Source: UBA7702 sp040776805
Lineage (GTDB): Bacteria > Bacillota > Dehalobacteriia > UBA7702
DNA length: 64,000 nucleotides
Assembly (NCBI GenBank): GCA_040776805.1
Contig: JAXGZS010000002.1
Span: forward strand, 186,001-250,000
Direction of reading: 5' to 3'
Position numbers and translations under genes: made by a program. The notes beneath the pieces are model-generated. The model was not told the DNA's origin. It saw only the letters and a program-made list of their open reading frames with translations, and did no database searches. The stretch's first letter is position 1. The number at the start of each line of letters is the position of its first letter. This document shows, piece by piece, positions 1 through 8,272 of this stretch.

Positions 1-320
1 CCAAAAGTAGAAAAATGCGGTACTTCATCATAAACCAAAGCCGAGGAACCAGCGATAGGCCAGGTTAACTTCACTTCACTAACGGTCTGACGCATGCTGG
101 AATCCTGAACATGTGTTTCTGATTAATACCATTTTGATGAGCACTACCGGGTCTATACTGACGCCATCTGTCGGGGGAATACAAATCCGCCACCAAATCG
201 TAGATAAAATTGGTTGACGGCAACGTCTATTTTGCGTAAAATGATCTTTGGCACAAAGTCGCTAATACAGAGGAACATCGTTGTTTCATTACGGTTTTCA
301 TTGCTTTTCTTCGTGAGCAT
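1..320 (-). pseudogene. IS1182-like transposase, degenerate 5' fragment
   Basis: On the minus strand, pieces of an IS1182-type DDE transposase N-terminus can be read in changing frames: an ATG at 320, then FVPK, LRKID, IYDLVADLYSPD, SIDPVVLIKMVLI, SMRQTVSEVK, NLAYRWFLGFGL and YDEVPHFSTF, in the order expected for the family. Each block sits in a different frame from the next and stop codons interrupt them, so at least four indels have accumulated. The catalytic part would lie beyond the window edge. The family name comes from recalled conserved blocks, not from a search. This is a dead mobile-element remnant lying downstream of clpX. Confidence 0.75.
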
Positions 321-454
321 ATTCGCATCTCCCGCTTTTTTGATCTGCTTACATTATATCACATTCCTCCTGCTATTGCACGCTTTCCGCGCCCTTTTCT
401 TAATATCCCCACCTCCGTGCTAAACCATTCTTTCCCCAAAAGACCCCGCTAAAA

Positions 455-490
455 AAGAAAAAAAAAACGACCGCGCGAAGCGGTCGTTTT
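455..490 (-). terminator. Intrinsic terminator after clpX
   Basis: Stem CGACCGC (468-474) / GCGGTCG (480-486), extended by A/T pairs, is followed on the minus strand by a long U run (complement of the A-rich 455-467). It lies 30-odd bases after the clpX stop. Confidence 0.85.
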
Positions 491-523
491 AATCGTTTCA
501 TGATCTCTTATACTTAGCTTTCA

Positions 524-1840
524 TCAAGCTGATGTTTCGGTTTCCTCCCGAAAGATCACCTTACGGGTGCGTTTTTCATCTTTGCTGTCGCTTCCCCCCG
601 TCAGCAACCGTTCCTCTTTGGGGAAAAGCTGGGGCTTTCCTTTGCCAAGGACAAAGCCTTTATCAATCAGAATTTTACCGATGTCGTTTCTGGAGGGAAC
701 ATCATACATCAGATCCGTCATCAGATCTTCCATGATGGCGCGTAAGCCACGGGCGCCGGTATTGCGTTTCATCGCGGTGACGGCAATCTCTTCCAGGGCT
801 TCCTCGGTGAATTCCAAGGCGATGCCGTCGATGGCGAAAAGGGCCTTATACTGTTTGGTAAGAGAGTTTTTCGGTTCCTGCAAAATACGCACAAGGGCGT
901 CTTGATTCAATGGCGTCAGTTTGCCCAAAACCGGCAGACGGCCGACAAATTCAGGAATCAAGCCAAATTTCAGCAAATCTTCCGGCATGATATTGGCGAG
1001 AATTTCGCCGATATCTTCCTTTTTGTCCCGGATATCCGCGCCAAACCCCATCACGCCGCTGCCCATGCGCTTCTGGACGATCTTATCAAGACCGTCGAAA
1101 GCGCCGCCGCAGATAAAGAGAATGTTCGTCGTGTCCAGTTGAATGAATTCCTGATGGGGATGTTTCCGGCCTCCCTGGGGCGGCACGGAAGCCACGGTTC
1201 CCTCAAGAATTTTCAGCAGCGCCTGCTGTACGCCTTCACCGCTGACGTCCCTGGTGATAGAGGGGTTTTCGGATTTTTTGGAGATCTTATCGATCTCGTC
1301 AATATAGATGATGCCTCGGGACGCGGCTTCCACATCGAAATCCGCGGCCTGCAACAGTTTCAAAAGAATATTTTCCACATCCTCGCCGACATAACCGGCT
1401 TCCGTCAGGGTCGTCGCGTCCGCCACGGCAAAGGGAACGTGGAGAAACCGGGCCAGGGTTTGGGCAAGGAGCGTCTTCCCGGTGCCTGTGGGCCCCACCA
1501 AGAGGATATTGGATTTTTGTACTTCCACATCGTCTTCCAAGGGGATGCCGATGCGCTTGTAATGGTTATAGACTGCCACTGCCAGCACTTTTTTCGCGTC
1601 GTCCTGACCGATGACGTATTCATTGAGACTCGCCACGAGATCTTTGGGTTTCGGCAGTTCTCCGAAATCCATCTCGTCTTTGTCTTCCCCGAGCATGGCC
1701 TCGTCGACGATCTCCATACAGAGACCGACGCATTCGTCGCAGATATTCACACCGGGACCGGCGATCAACTTGCGCACCTCGTCGGCGCTTTTTCCGCAGA
1801 AAGAACAACACATTTTATTGGGATTGCCTTTATCAGCCAT
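524..1840 (-). CDS. clpX: ATP-dependent Clp protease ATP-binding subunit ClpX
   Basis: AAA+ unfoldase that feeds substrates to ClpP in the cytosol. The 438 aa protein (family about 420) has an N-terminal C4 zinc finger (CCSFCGK ... CDEC, residues 11-37), Walker A GPTGTGKT, pore loop GYVGED, Walker B IIYIDEIDK, and a C-terminal D2 small domain. The ClpP-docking loop reads MGFG instead of the usual IGF(G), a conservative change. The start is the ATG 15 bp after the clpP stop with AAGGAG in front. It is last in the tig-clpP-clpX transcript and is followed by a terminator. Identification is secure. Confidence 0.97.
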   Translation of the reverse strand: MADKGNPNKMCCSFCGKSADEVRKLIAGPGVNICDECVGLCMEIVDEAMLGEDKDEMDFGELPKPKDLVASLNEYVIGQDDAKKVLAVAVYNHYKRIGIPLEDDVEVQKSNILLVGPTGTGKTLLAQTLARFLHVPFAVADATTLTEAGYVGEDVENILLKLLQAADFDVEAASRGIIYIDEIDKISKKSENPSITRDVSGEGVQQALLKILEGTVASVPPQGGRKHPHQEFIQLDTTNILFICGGAFDGLDKIVQKRMGSGVMGFGADIRDKKEDIGEILANIMPEDLLKFGLIPEFVGRLPVLGKLTPLNQDALVRILQEPKNSLTKQYKALFAIDGIALEFTEEALEEIAVTAMKRNTGARGLRAIMEDLMTDLMYDVPSRNDIGKILIDKGFVLGKGKPQLFPKEERLLTGGSDSKDEKRTRKVIFREETETSA

Positions 1841-1855
1841 ATTTACTCCTTCAGG

Positions 1856-2446
1856 TTATCTGCTTTCGATGACTTTGTCGATCAGCCCGTAAGCCACCGC
1901 CTCCCGGGCGGACAGGAAATGATCTCGGTCTGTATCAAGGCGGATCTGTTCAATGGATTTTCCCGTTCTTTTGGACAGAATATTGTTGAGATCTTCTTTC
2001 ATCCGTAAAATACGTCTGGCCTGAATTTCAATGTCCGTGGCCTGACCTTGGGTGCCGCCGGAGGGCTGATGAATCATAATTTCGCTGTTGGGTAAGGCAA
2101 AACGTTTGCCTTCCACACCGGCGGCCAAAAGGAACGCGCCCATGCTGGCGGCCATGCCCACACAGATGGTAGAGACGTCGCTTTTGATATAATTCATCGT
2201 ATCATAAATGGCCATCCCTGCCGTGATGGAGCCACCGGGACTGTTGATATAAAAGCTGATATCCTTCTTAGGGTCGTCGGCTTCCAAAAATAGCAGCTGG
2301 GCAATGATCAGATTGGCCACCGTATCATCAACGGCGCTGCCAAGGAAGATGATGCGGTCTTTTAACAGACGGGAATAGATGTCATAGCTTCTTTCGCCTC
2401 TGCTCGTCTGTTCAATGACATAGGGAACGTTATAATTATACACCAC
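1856..2446 (-). CDS. clpP: ATP-dependent Clp protease proteolytic subunit ClpP
   Basis: Serine protease subunit that forms the tetradecameric barrel with ClpX. The catalytic triad is visible: Ser in GMAASMGAF, His in IMIHQPSGG, Asp in LDTDRDHF. An ATG at 2461 would add five residues (MREEK), but a perfect GGGAGG lies inside that stretch, 5 nt before a GTG at 2446, and the ATG itself lacks a good Shine-Dalgarno site. I therefore place the start at GTG 2446 (196 aa), with 2461 as the alternative. It sits between tig and clpX, the classic order. Confidence 0.95.
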   Translation of the reverse strand: MVYNYNVPYVIEQTSRGERSYDIYSRLLKDRIIFLGSAVDDTVANLIIAQLLFLEADDPKKDISFYINSPGGSITAGMAIYDTMNYIKSDVSTICVGMAASMGAFLLAAGVEGKRFALPNSEIMIHQPSGGTQGQATDIEIQARRILRMKEDLNNILSKRTGKSIEQIRLDTDRDHFLSAREAVAYGLIDKVIESR

Positions 2447-2512
2447 TTTTTCCTCCCTCATTCTGAAAAGATTATATCTCTTTTACAGCGTAATTATACG
2501 CTGTTTGTTTCA

Positions 2513-3967
2513 TTACGCTTCGGCGTTTTCTTTACTTTCCGCTTTTTCCGCTTTTTTTGCGGTTTTCTTCGGTTTTTCTTCTGCCGCCTCGTCCGCCGCG
2601 GCTTCTGCCGTCACGGATTCCTCTTTCTTCGTTGTTTTCTTGGCGGGCGTCTTTTTCGTGGATTTTTTCGCTTTTTCCACGGTAACTTCGGCGTTTTCCA
2701 CCAGGAAATCAATGGCTTTTTTCAGAATGATCGTAAAGACGAGGACACCGTACTGGCCGGAGCTCATCAAACGGTCTTTGATTTCTTCCGGTTTGGCATT
2801 GGTCATCAAAGCGACTTTGGTTACTTCGGCATCGATATCGGTTTCTTCCGCTTCGAGTTTTTCCTGCTTCGCGACTTCAATCAAAGCAACTTCGGTTTTG
2901 ACGGAGCGCTGTGCGGAATCGCGGTTTTCCGCTCTCAATTCTTCCATGGTTTTGCCAATGTAACCGAGATATTGGTCAAGGTCAAGACCTTGTTGGCTCA
3001 ACCGGGAATTCATATCGCTGATGAAGGAATCAATTTTTTCTTCGATCATCACTTCGGGAATCACCACTTCGGTGATGTCTAAGAGGGCGTCGATGGCCTG
3101 GTTTTTCAATGCTTCAGCGGCGCTTCTTTCCCCCTGTTCCTTCAAGGTTTCTTCAAGATGTTTCTTATAATCCGCCACGGTTTCCACGGGGGAAATCAGC
3201 TTCACAAAATCGTCGGTGAGTTCCGGCAATTCTTTTTTACGGACTTCGCCGATGTGAACCGCGAATTGCGCAGCTTTACCCTTTAAATCTTCAGCGTGAT
3301 AGTCTTCGGGGAAAGTGACGTTAACGGTAACGTCTTCACCGCTTTTGTGGCCTTTGAGCTGGTCTTCAAAACCGGGAATGAACGTATCGGAGCCGATGCC
3401 CAAGGGATATTTTTCGGCGCTGCCGCCGGGGAATTCCTCGCCGTCCACAGTACCTTTGTAGTCGATGGAGACAATATCGCCGTCTTCCACGACAGCGCCT
3501 TCCACCGCGCACATTTTACTGTGACGGTCGAGGACTCTTTCGATTTCGGCTTCCACGTCTTTCTTGGTCACGGAAGATTCTATTTTACTCAACTTTAAGC
3601 CTTTGTATTCCCCAAGTTTCGGTTCCGGATGGAGGATGACTTTGGCTTTGAAAACAAACTCTTCTTCTTCGCCGATGCTGACAATTTCCACCTCGGGACG
3701 GGCCACGGGTTCGAGGCCTTCCTCGGAAATGGCCTGGGCGTAGGCGGGGGACATCATGATTTCAGCGGCCTCCTCCAGGATCGGGGCTTTGCCGATGCGC
3801 TGTTCCAAAACGAATTTCGGCACCTTGCCTTTACGGAAACCGGGAATGCTTACATCTTTCGCCACTTTCAAATAGGCTTTGTTGACGGCTTTGGCTACGG
3901 TATCGGTGTCAACGGTAATGGTCAGTTCCGCTTCGTTGACAACATCTCTTTTGATTTCGTACTTCAT
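2513..3967 (-). CDS. tig: Trigger factor (ribosome-bound chaperone and PPIase)
   Basis: Binds nascent chains at the ribosome exit and isomerises prolyl bonds. The domain order is as expected: ribosome-binding N-terminus with the GFRKGKVP signature near residue 45, FKBP-like PPIase domain (about 150-235), and a C-terminal chaperone domain. The 484 aa protein is longer than the usual 430 because of a Lys/Ala/Glu-rich tail (about the last 60 residues). The start chosen is ATG 3967, preceded by GAGGAG at 3975-3980; an upstream in-frame ATG overlaps that RBS and is rejected. First gene of the tig-clpP-clpX set. Confidence 0.96.
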   Translation of the reverse strand: MKYEIKRDVVNEAELTITVDTDTVAKAVNKAYLKVAKDVSIPGFRKGKVPKFVLEQRIGKAPILEEAAEIMMSPAYAQAISEEGLEPVARPEVEIVSIGEEEEFVFKAKVILHPEPKLGEYKGLKLSKIESSVTKKDVEAEIERVLDRHSKMCAVEGAVVEDGDIVSIDYKGTVDGEEFPGGSAEKYPLGIGSDTFIPGFEDQLKGHKSGEDVTVNVTFPEDYHAEDLKGKAAQFAVHIGEVRKKELPELTDDFVKLISPVETVADYKKHLEETLKEQGERSAAEALKNQAIDALLDITEVVIPEVMIEEKIDSFISDMNSRLSQQGLDLDQYLGYIGKTMEELRAENRDSAQRSVKTEVALIEVAKQEKLEAEETDIDAEVTKVALMTNAKPEEIKDRLMSSGQYGVLVFTIILKKAIDFLVENAEVTVEKAKKSTKKTPAKKTTKKEESVTAEAAADEAAEEKPKKTAKKAEKAESKENAEA

Positions 3968-4003
3968 TTTACAGCTCCTCATAAATAAATAATCATGTGT
4001 AAC

Positions 4004-4048
4004 GGGGACGCTTTCGTGGTCGCCGTCGACAGCGGCGAAAACGTCCCC
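4004..4048 (-). promoter_or_regulatory. Long hairpin in the tig 5' leader
   Basis: Outer arms GGGGACG (4004-4010) and CGTCCCC (4042-4048) continue inward as CTTTCG/CGAAAA and a GTCGCCG/CGGCGA-type inner stem, about 19 paired positions in total. It lies in the transcribed leader between the promoter at 4162-4190 and the tig RBS. It has no U run, so it is not a terminator. Function is not known. Confidence 0.5.
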
Positions 4049-4161
4049 GGCATTTTTCTAACAATATCCGGTGCCATCAGGGAAAAGGCCTTTTGTTCCC
4101 ACGGCCCTCCTGTTTTCTCTGGATTGGCATACGCCTCCACTATATCAAATAGATGGTGTAT

Positions 4162-4190
4162 ATTTTATCATGTCTGTTCCGATAAATCAA
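4162..4190 (-). promoter_or_regulatory. Sigma-A-type promoter for tig-clpP-clpX
   Basis: On the minus strand, -35 TTGATT (4185-4190), 17-bp spacer, -10 TAAAAT (4162-4167). It predicts a leader of about 190 nt. Confidence 0.6.
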
Positions 4191-4388
4191 GGCAAAATTC
4201 AGGGAATTCCACAAAGAGGAGCACGATTTCTACCCTAAGAGATTTCCCGCGGCAGCTTTGCGCCGGTGGGATTTACGAAGAAAGAGGACGGTGAAGACGA
4301 TAAAGCAAGGAGAGGCCGAACACCTTCATCACCAAACCAATAAAAGTATCCGGCTTTTTTGTGGCCTGCCATAAAGTTTTCCTCAGGA

Positions 4389-4865
4389 TCACCAAATGGT
4401 GGTGGAGCCGTAGATGATAATATGGGTGCAGCAGCCGCTTTCGTCAAGCCAGAAGTGGCATACGGCAGAACCGGTTTTCAGATAAGCGGCAAAACCGTCA
4501 CAGCCGATTTCCCCATAGTCGGTTTCTGTTTTTTTGTTCCCCGCTTCATCAAAGGTGATCCTGGTTTCTTCCGTAAAGAAGCGGGTATGCTCGTCGGCGG
4601 TATGATACCAATACTGCCGATCCGCTGGAGCGATGCTGTCGGCGTCAAAGTCGGGAACCGTGACCTTCAGCGTGGTACCGTCAAAGGAAACCACGGTGCC
4701 GTCGTCGTCAAAACTTTTCGGATCAAGACCGTTTAACACTTCCTTGTTGTTTTCCACCACGCTAAAAGACGGTTCCTTCCCCGCTTCCGCACAGCCAAAC
4801 AACAACAAACAGCAAAGAACAACGGCCCAAACCAGGCCGTAATGGCGCTTAGCCACGGATTTCAC
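4389..4865 (-). CDS. Putative lipoprotein
   Basis: The 158 aa protein has a signal peptide and lipobox (LLLFGC, Cys near residue 25), so it is predicted to be lipid-anchored on the outer face of the membrane. The mature part is acidic and shows no recognisable enzyme motif; it ends with a Cys-containing segment (DESGCCTH). It begins at GTG 4865, overlapping the stop of the response regulator by 4 nt (GTGA), so it belongs to the ABC/two-component operon. It could be an auxiliary immunity or ligand-sensing lipoprotein, but that is inferred from position only. Confidence 0.75.
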   Translation of the reverse strand: MKSVAKRHYGLVWAVVLCCLLLFGCAEAGKEPSFSVVENNKEVLNGLDPKSFDDDGTVVSFDGTTLKVTVPDFDADSIAPADRQYWYHTADEHTRFFTEETRITFDEAGNKKTETDYGEIGCDGFAAYLKTGSAVCHFWLDESGCCTHIIIYGSTTIW

Positions 4866-5554
4866 CCCTTAAACCGGTAACCGACACCCCAAATCGTTTC
4901 GATATAGGAATGAAGTTCCGATTCGGCTTCGATTTTATCTCTTACCTTTTTAATATGCACTGTCACTGTAGAAATATCGCCGATGGCGTCGATCCCCCAA
5001 ATGCGGTCAAAAAGATGCTCTTTGGAAAAGACGATATTAGGATTTTCCGCCAAAAACAGCAGCAGCTGATATTCTTTGTCGGTAAATTTAACCTCTTTAC
5101 CCCGGATAAATACTTTATGACTGTCTTTTTCAATGATCAGATCCCGGACGCGAAGGGTATTTTTTTTCGTTTCCGGTTCTTTTTGGGTCAATGCTTCGTA
5201 GCGCCCGATATGGGCCCTGACCCGGGCCACCAATTCCCCGGCATTGAAGGGCTTGGTGATGTAATCGTCGATGCCCAAACCGAGGCCGGCAATTTTGTCG
5301 GCGTCGTCGGCTTTGGCGGAAACGATGATCAAAGGCACATCCTTTTCTTTGCGGATCTTCGCGCAGAGGGCAAGACCGTCCAGGGAACCGGGAAGCATCA
5401 CGTCGACGATAATCAAACGGTAATCCTGGCGCAAAGCAAGGGCTATGCCCTCGTCGCTGTTGTCGGCGATATCGCACTCATAGCCGTAAAAATCAAGATA
5501 CGTTTTTTCCAATTCCGCAATGCTGTGATCGTCTTCGATGATGAGGATTTTCAA
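4862..5554 (-). CDS. OmpR/PhoB-family response regulator
   Basis: A 230 aa two-component DNA-binding regulator. The receiver domain (1-115) has acidic pocket D8-D9, phospho-acceptor D51 (VDVMLPG) and the conserved Lys in ITKPF. The winged-helix effector domain (130-230) ends in the typical YIETIWGVGYRF. It lies 13 bp downstream of the sensor kinase gene. The cognate kinase and the ABC transporter in the same operon suggest it responds to a compound handled by the transporter. A candidate binding site is the TTAAGATT direct repeat at 9461-9497. Confidence 0.93.
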   Translation of the reverse strand: MKILIIEDDHSIAELEKTYLDFYGYECDIADNSDEGIALALRQDYRLIIVDVMLPGSLDGLALCAKIRKEKDVPLIIVSAKADDADKIAGLGLGIDDYITKPFNAGELVARVRAHIGRYEALTQKEPETKKNTLRVRDLIIEKDSHKVFIRGKEVKFTDKEYQLLLFLAENPNIVFSKEHLFDRIWGIDAIGDISTVTVHIKKVRDKIEAESELHSYIETIWGVGYRFKG

Positions 5555-5567
5555 AAAACCACCTCCG

Positions 5568-6686
5568 TTATTGGCTCAAAGGCAGGCAGAGGAAAACTTC
5601 CGTCCCCTGACCCTCTCTGCTTTGCACCCAGATTTTACCCCGATGATTTTCAATGATCTGTTTGGCAATGGCCAGACCGAGACCGTGTCCGCTGACACTG
5701 CCCCGGGAGGAGTCCTCCCGGTAAAACGTATCAAAGATCTTTTTCAGGGAATCGCCGCCAATGCCGATGCCGCTGTCCGCGACGCGGATATAGCCGTATG
5801 GCGCGGCAGTTTCCAGAGATACGTGGATACTCCCGCCGGGTTTGTTGTATTTCATGGCATTGGAAAGCAAATTTTGCACCACCCGCTGGAGGCGGTGGCG
5901 GTCGGCGCGAATCAGCACCGTCTCTTCCGGCAAATCCAGGGAAAAGGCTAGGCCTTTGTCCTCAGTTTCCTGGCGGTATTCCGCCGCCATATCTTTGAGA
6001 AAAGCCTTGAGTTCCACGGTTTCAAAACGGTAACAAAGCCGTCCCGATTCCTGCTGGGAAAACTCTGTCATGTCGGCGGCAAGATGTTCTAAAAACTCGG
6101 TTTTCGCGTAAATGTGGCGGTAACACTTTTCCACCTGCTCCGGGGTATCGGCAACGCCGTCGCGGATGGCCTGAAGATAGCCCTTGATCGTCGTGACCGG
6201 GGTTCGCATATCGTGGGAGATATTGGCAATCAACAGACTGCGGTCTCTCCTTGCCGCCTCTTCGGCGGCTTGATTGGCTTTGAGCCTTTGCCGCATCGTA
6301 TCGAGGGAGCGGCAAAGCTCGTTGATTTCCCGGTCTTCGGAACCGATGATTTCCGTATTGAGATCGCCGCCGCAAATATGATCCGTGGCCGCTTTCAGTT
6401 CGCCGATGGGTTCGGCCACCTTATGGTAAAGCCGCATCAAAAGGATCACACAGGTCACGGTTACGGCCAGCAAAACGCTGATCACCCAAGCGAGGGCATA
6501 GGGAACCAGCGCTTTTTTCTCCATCTCCCAATAATTGTGCATGGCGTCATGCAGCACAAAGGAATCAGAGGGACTGTTCACCGCGTAAATGAGGATTAAA
6601 ACAGCGGTAATCACCAAAACAACGGCGAGGAAAACGCCGATGATGATCAGATAGGTTTTTGTAAAACGCGTTTTTAAATCTCCCAT
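5568..6686 (-). CDS. Sensor histidine kinase
   Basis: The 372 aa membrane kinase has two TM helices (about 12-35 and 63-85) flanking a short extracytoplasmic loop, a HAMP linker (about 86-140), a HisKA dimerisation domain with phospho-acceptor His in NISHDMRTP, and a HATPase domain with N box (NLLSNAMKYN), G1 (DSGIGIG) and G2 (GHGLGLAI). The short external loop resembles transporter-dependent peptide-sensing kinases. Its start overlaps the permease stop by 1 nt. Partner of the regulator at 4862-5554. Confidence 0.94.
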   Translation of the reverse strand: MGDLKTRFTKTYLIIIGVFLAVVLVITAVLILIYAVNSPSDSFVLHDAMHNYWEMEKKALVPYALAWVISVLLAVTVTCVILLMRLYHKVAEPIGELKAATDHICGGDLNTEIIGSEDREINELCRSLDTMRQRLKANQAAEEAARRDRSLLIANISHDMRTPVTTIKGYLQAIRDGVADTPEQVEKCYRHIYAKTEFLEHLAADMTEFSQQESGRLCYRFETVELKAFLKDMAAEYRQETEDKGLAFSLDLPEETVLIRADRHRLQRVVQNLLSNAMKYNKPGGSIHVSLETAAPYGYIRVADSGIGIGGDSLKKIFDTFYREDSSRGSVSGHGLGLAIAKQIIENHRGKIWVQSREGQGTEVFLCLPLSQ

Positions 6687-7432
6687 CAGATCTCTTTTCG
6701 TTCAAAAAGATAATAGCCGGCACAGTACAATACCGTGGCAGTGCCCAGTAAAATACCGAGTTTCGGCAGCAAGACGATAACGGGGAGGGTCGCGCCCAAC
6801 CAGATGCTGTGCCAGGCAAGGTATTCCGTAAAGACCAGACCGCCGGCAAAGGATACGTATTTACCGATGATCACAAGACCAATATAGCAAATCACGGAAA
6901 GGGCCACGGCGGAGCCGGAGGATTTCACCAACTGGTGCAGAAAGGCGAAAAGCAGCACAAGCACGGCCATGGGAACGATATCCAGGAGGTAGGCGCCAAT
7001 GGCGTAACCGGCGCCGCTCACCGTATGGCTGAAAATCAATTTTACCAAAAGCAAAAAAACAAGGTGGGCCAAGACAAAGGCGGCGCACAGCCCGAAAACA
7101 GCGGTGATTTTGGCGCAAAAAATCTGCCAGCGCTCCACGGGACGGAGCAGAACCATGCGGATGGAAAGATCGTGAAACTCACTGCTGAATAGATCGGCGG
7201 AGGCCAGCAGCGCCATGAGGGGGATGAAAACCGTCAGATACGGCGATATACCGCTGATCAGCATATCGTCAAAGAGGATGGAAGTGTCGATGGTGCCGTC
7301 GGCGACGATCTCCGCGACAATCTGACCGACGGCCAACAAAAGACAGCTGATGGCGTCAAGGATCAGGAATACAATATATTTTTTACGGCTGAATAATTTT
7401 TCCAGCTCGTTCTTTAAACTGGCAAGAAACAT
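6686..7432 (-). CDS. ABC-2 type transporter permease
   Basis: The 248 aa membrane protein has six predicted TM segments and the overall pattern of BcrB/lantibiotic-protection ABC-2 permeases. The gene starts 1 bp after the ATPase stop, so the two are translationally coupled. With the ATPase upstream and the kinase/regulator pair downstream it forms a detoxification or immunity-type exporter. The substrate cannot be read from the sequence. Confidence 0.85.
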   Translation of the reverse strand: MFLASLKNELEKLFSRKKYIVFLILDAISCLLLAVGQIVAEIVADGTIDTSILFDDMLISGISPYLTVFIPLMALLASADLFSSEFHDLSIRMVLLRPVERWQIFCAKITAVFGLCAAFVLAHLVFLLLVKLIFSHTVSGAGYAIGAYLLDIVPMAVLVLLFAFLHQLVKSSGSAVALSVICYIGLVIIGKYVSFAGGLVFTEYLAWHSIWLGATLPVIVLLPKLGILLGTATVLYCAGYYLFERKEI

Positions 7433-7433
7433 C

Positions 7434-8183
7434 TTAGCACTCTCCTTTCTGGGAAGAGGCGCCGTTTTTTGCCGATTTGATTTTCATTAGAAAATAATCT
7501 TCCAAGGTAGGACTGAGACGCAGGGCGTCCTCCACGGTAACGTCGTCGATGAGGCTTCCTTCGTAAATAATGATGACCCGGTGACACATTTTTTCAATAT
7601 CGTCGGCCTGATGGCTCGATACGAGAAAGGCCTTATTCCTTTCTTTGGCCAAGGAAACAATTTTCCGCCGCAGGTCCACGGTGGATTCGATATCGAGACC
7701 GTTGCCGGGCTCGTCCAAAACAATAAAAGCGGGGTCGGACAAAAGCGCCAGGGCGATGCCGAGGCGCTGTTTCATACCGAGGGAATACCGCCGCACTTTT
7801 TCATTGGCGTAGCGGTCGAGGCCGCATTCTTTCAAAGCGAGCTCCACAGAGGTATCGTTGAGCTTTGGGTAATAGCGGGACATCAGCTTCAACTGCCGTT
7901 TGGCCGTCATATTTTCATACAATGCCGGCTGCTCGATAAGACAGCCTACGTTGGCCAAGGCCTTTTCAATGCTCTCCGCCGGATCGGCGCCGAAGATACG
8001 GATCGCGCCGCTCTGATAGCGGCAAAGACCGGTCAAAGCCTTCATGATCGTGGTCTTACCGCTGCCGTTGGGACCCAAAAGGCCGACGATCTCCCCTTCC
8101 CCAACGGAAAAAGAGATGTTTTGCACACCTCTGCCATTTTTATATAATTTTCCCAAATTCGAAACTTCAAGCACATTTTCCAT
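7434..8183 (-). CDS. ABC transporter ATP-binding protein (BcrA/NatA type)
   Basis: A 249 aa nucleotide-binding domain with Walker A GPNGSGKTT, signature YSLGMKQRLGIA, Walker B FIVLDEPGNGLD and switch His (SSHQ). The signature is YSLGM rather than LSGGQ, as in the bacitracin/lantibiotic-resistance subfamily. First gene of a five-gene run with permease, kinase, regulator and lipoprotein. Just upstream are AAGGAC and a possible -10 (TATAAC), but no good -35. Confidence 0.93.
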   Translation of the reverse strand: MENVLEVSNLGKLYKNGRGVQNISFSVGEGEIVGLLGPNGSGKTTIMKALTGLCRYQSGAIRIFGADPAESIEKALANVGCLIEQPALYENMTAKRQLKLMSRYYPKLNDTSVELALKECGLDRYANEKVRRYSLGMKQRLGIALALLSDPAFIVLDEPGNGLDIESTVDLRRKIVSLAKERNKAFLVSSHQADDIEKMCHRVIIIYEGSLIDDVTVEDALRLSPTLEDYFLMKIKSAKNGASSQKGEC

Positions 8184-8206
8184 ATTTTTTGTCCTTTGTT
8201 ATACGC

Positions 8207-8250
8207 GCAAAAAGTTCTTTTGCTCCCGCATCACGGGAGCAAAAGAACAT
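8207..8250 (-). terminator. Intrinsic terminator of the exported-protein gene
   Basis: Perfect 15-bp stem (8214-8228 / 8234-8248, loop CATCA) followed on the minus strand by a U run. It separates the gene at 8273-9400 from the ABC operon. Confidence 0.85.
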
Positions 8251-8272
8251 ATCTTTTTTTGAAAGACAGGGA

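Noticed and set aside
214..423. Plus-strand 69-aa open frame
   Set aside because: It overlaps the transposase remnant on the opposite strand, has no RBS, and reads as hydrophobic noise.
902..2008. Long plus-strand frame opposite clpX/clpP
   Set aside because: Antisense shadow of two certain genes; no RBS and composition of a complementary strand.
3995..4294. Plus-strand 99-aa frame in the tig leader
   Set aside because: No RBS; overlaps the hairpin and the tig promoter.
4235..4447. Minus-strand 70-aa frame
   Set aside because: Overlaps the lipoprotein gene end and lacks an RBS.
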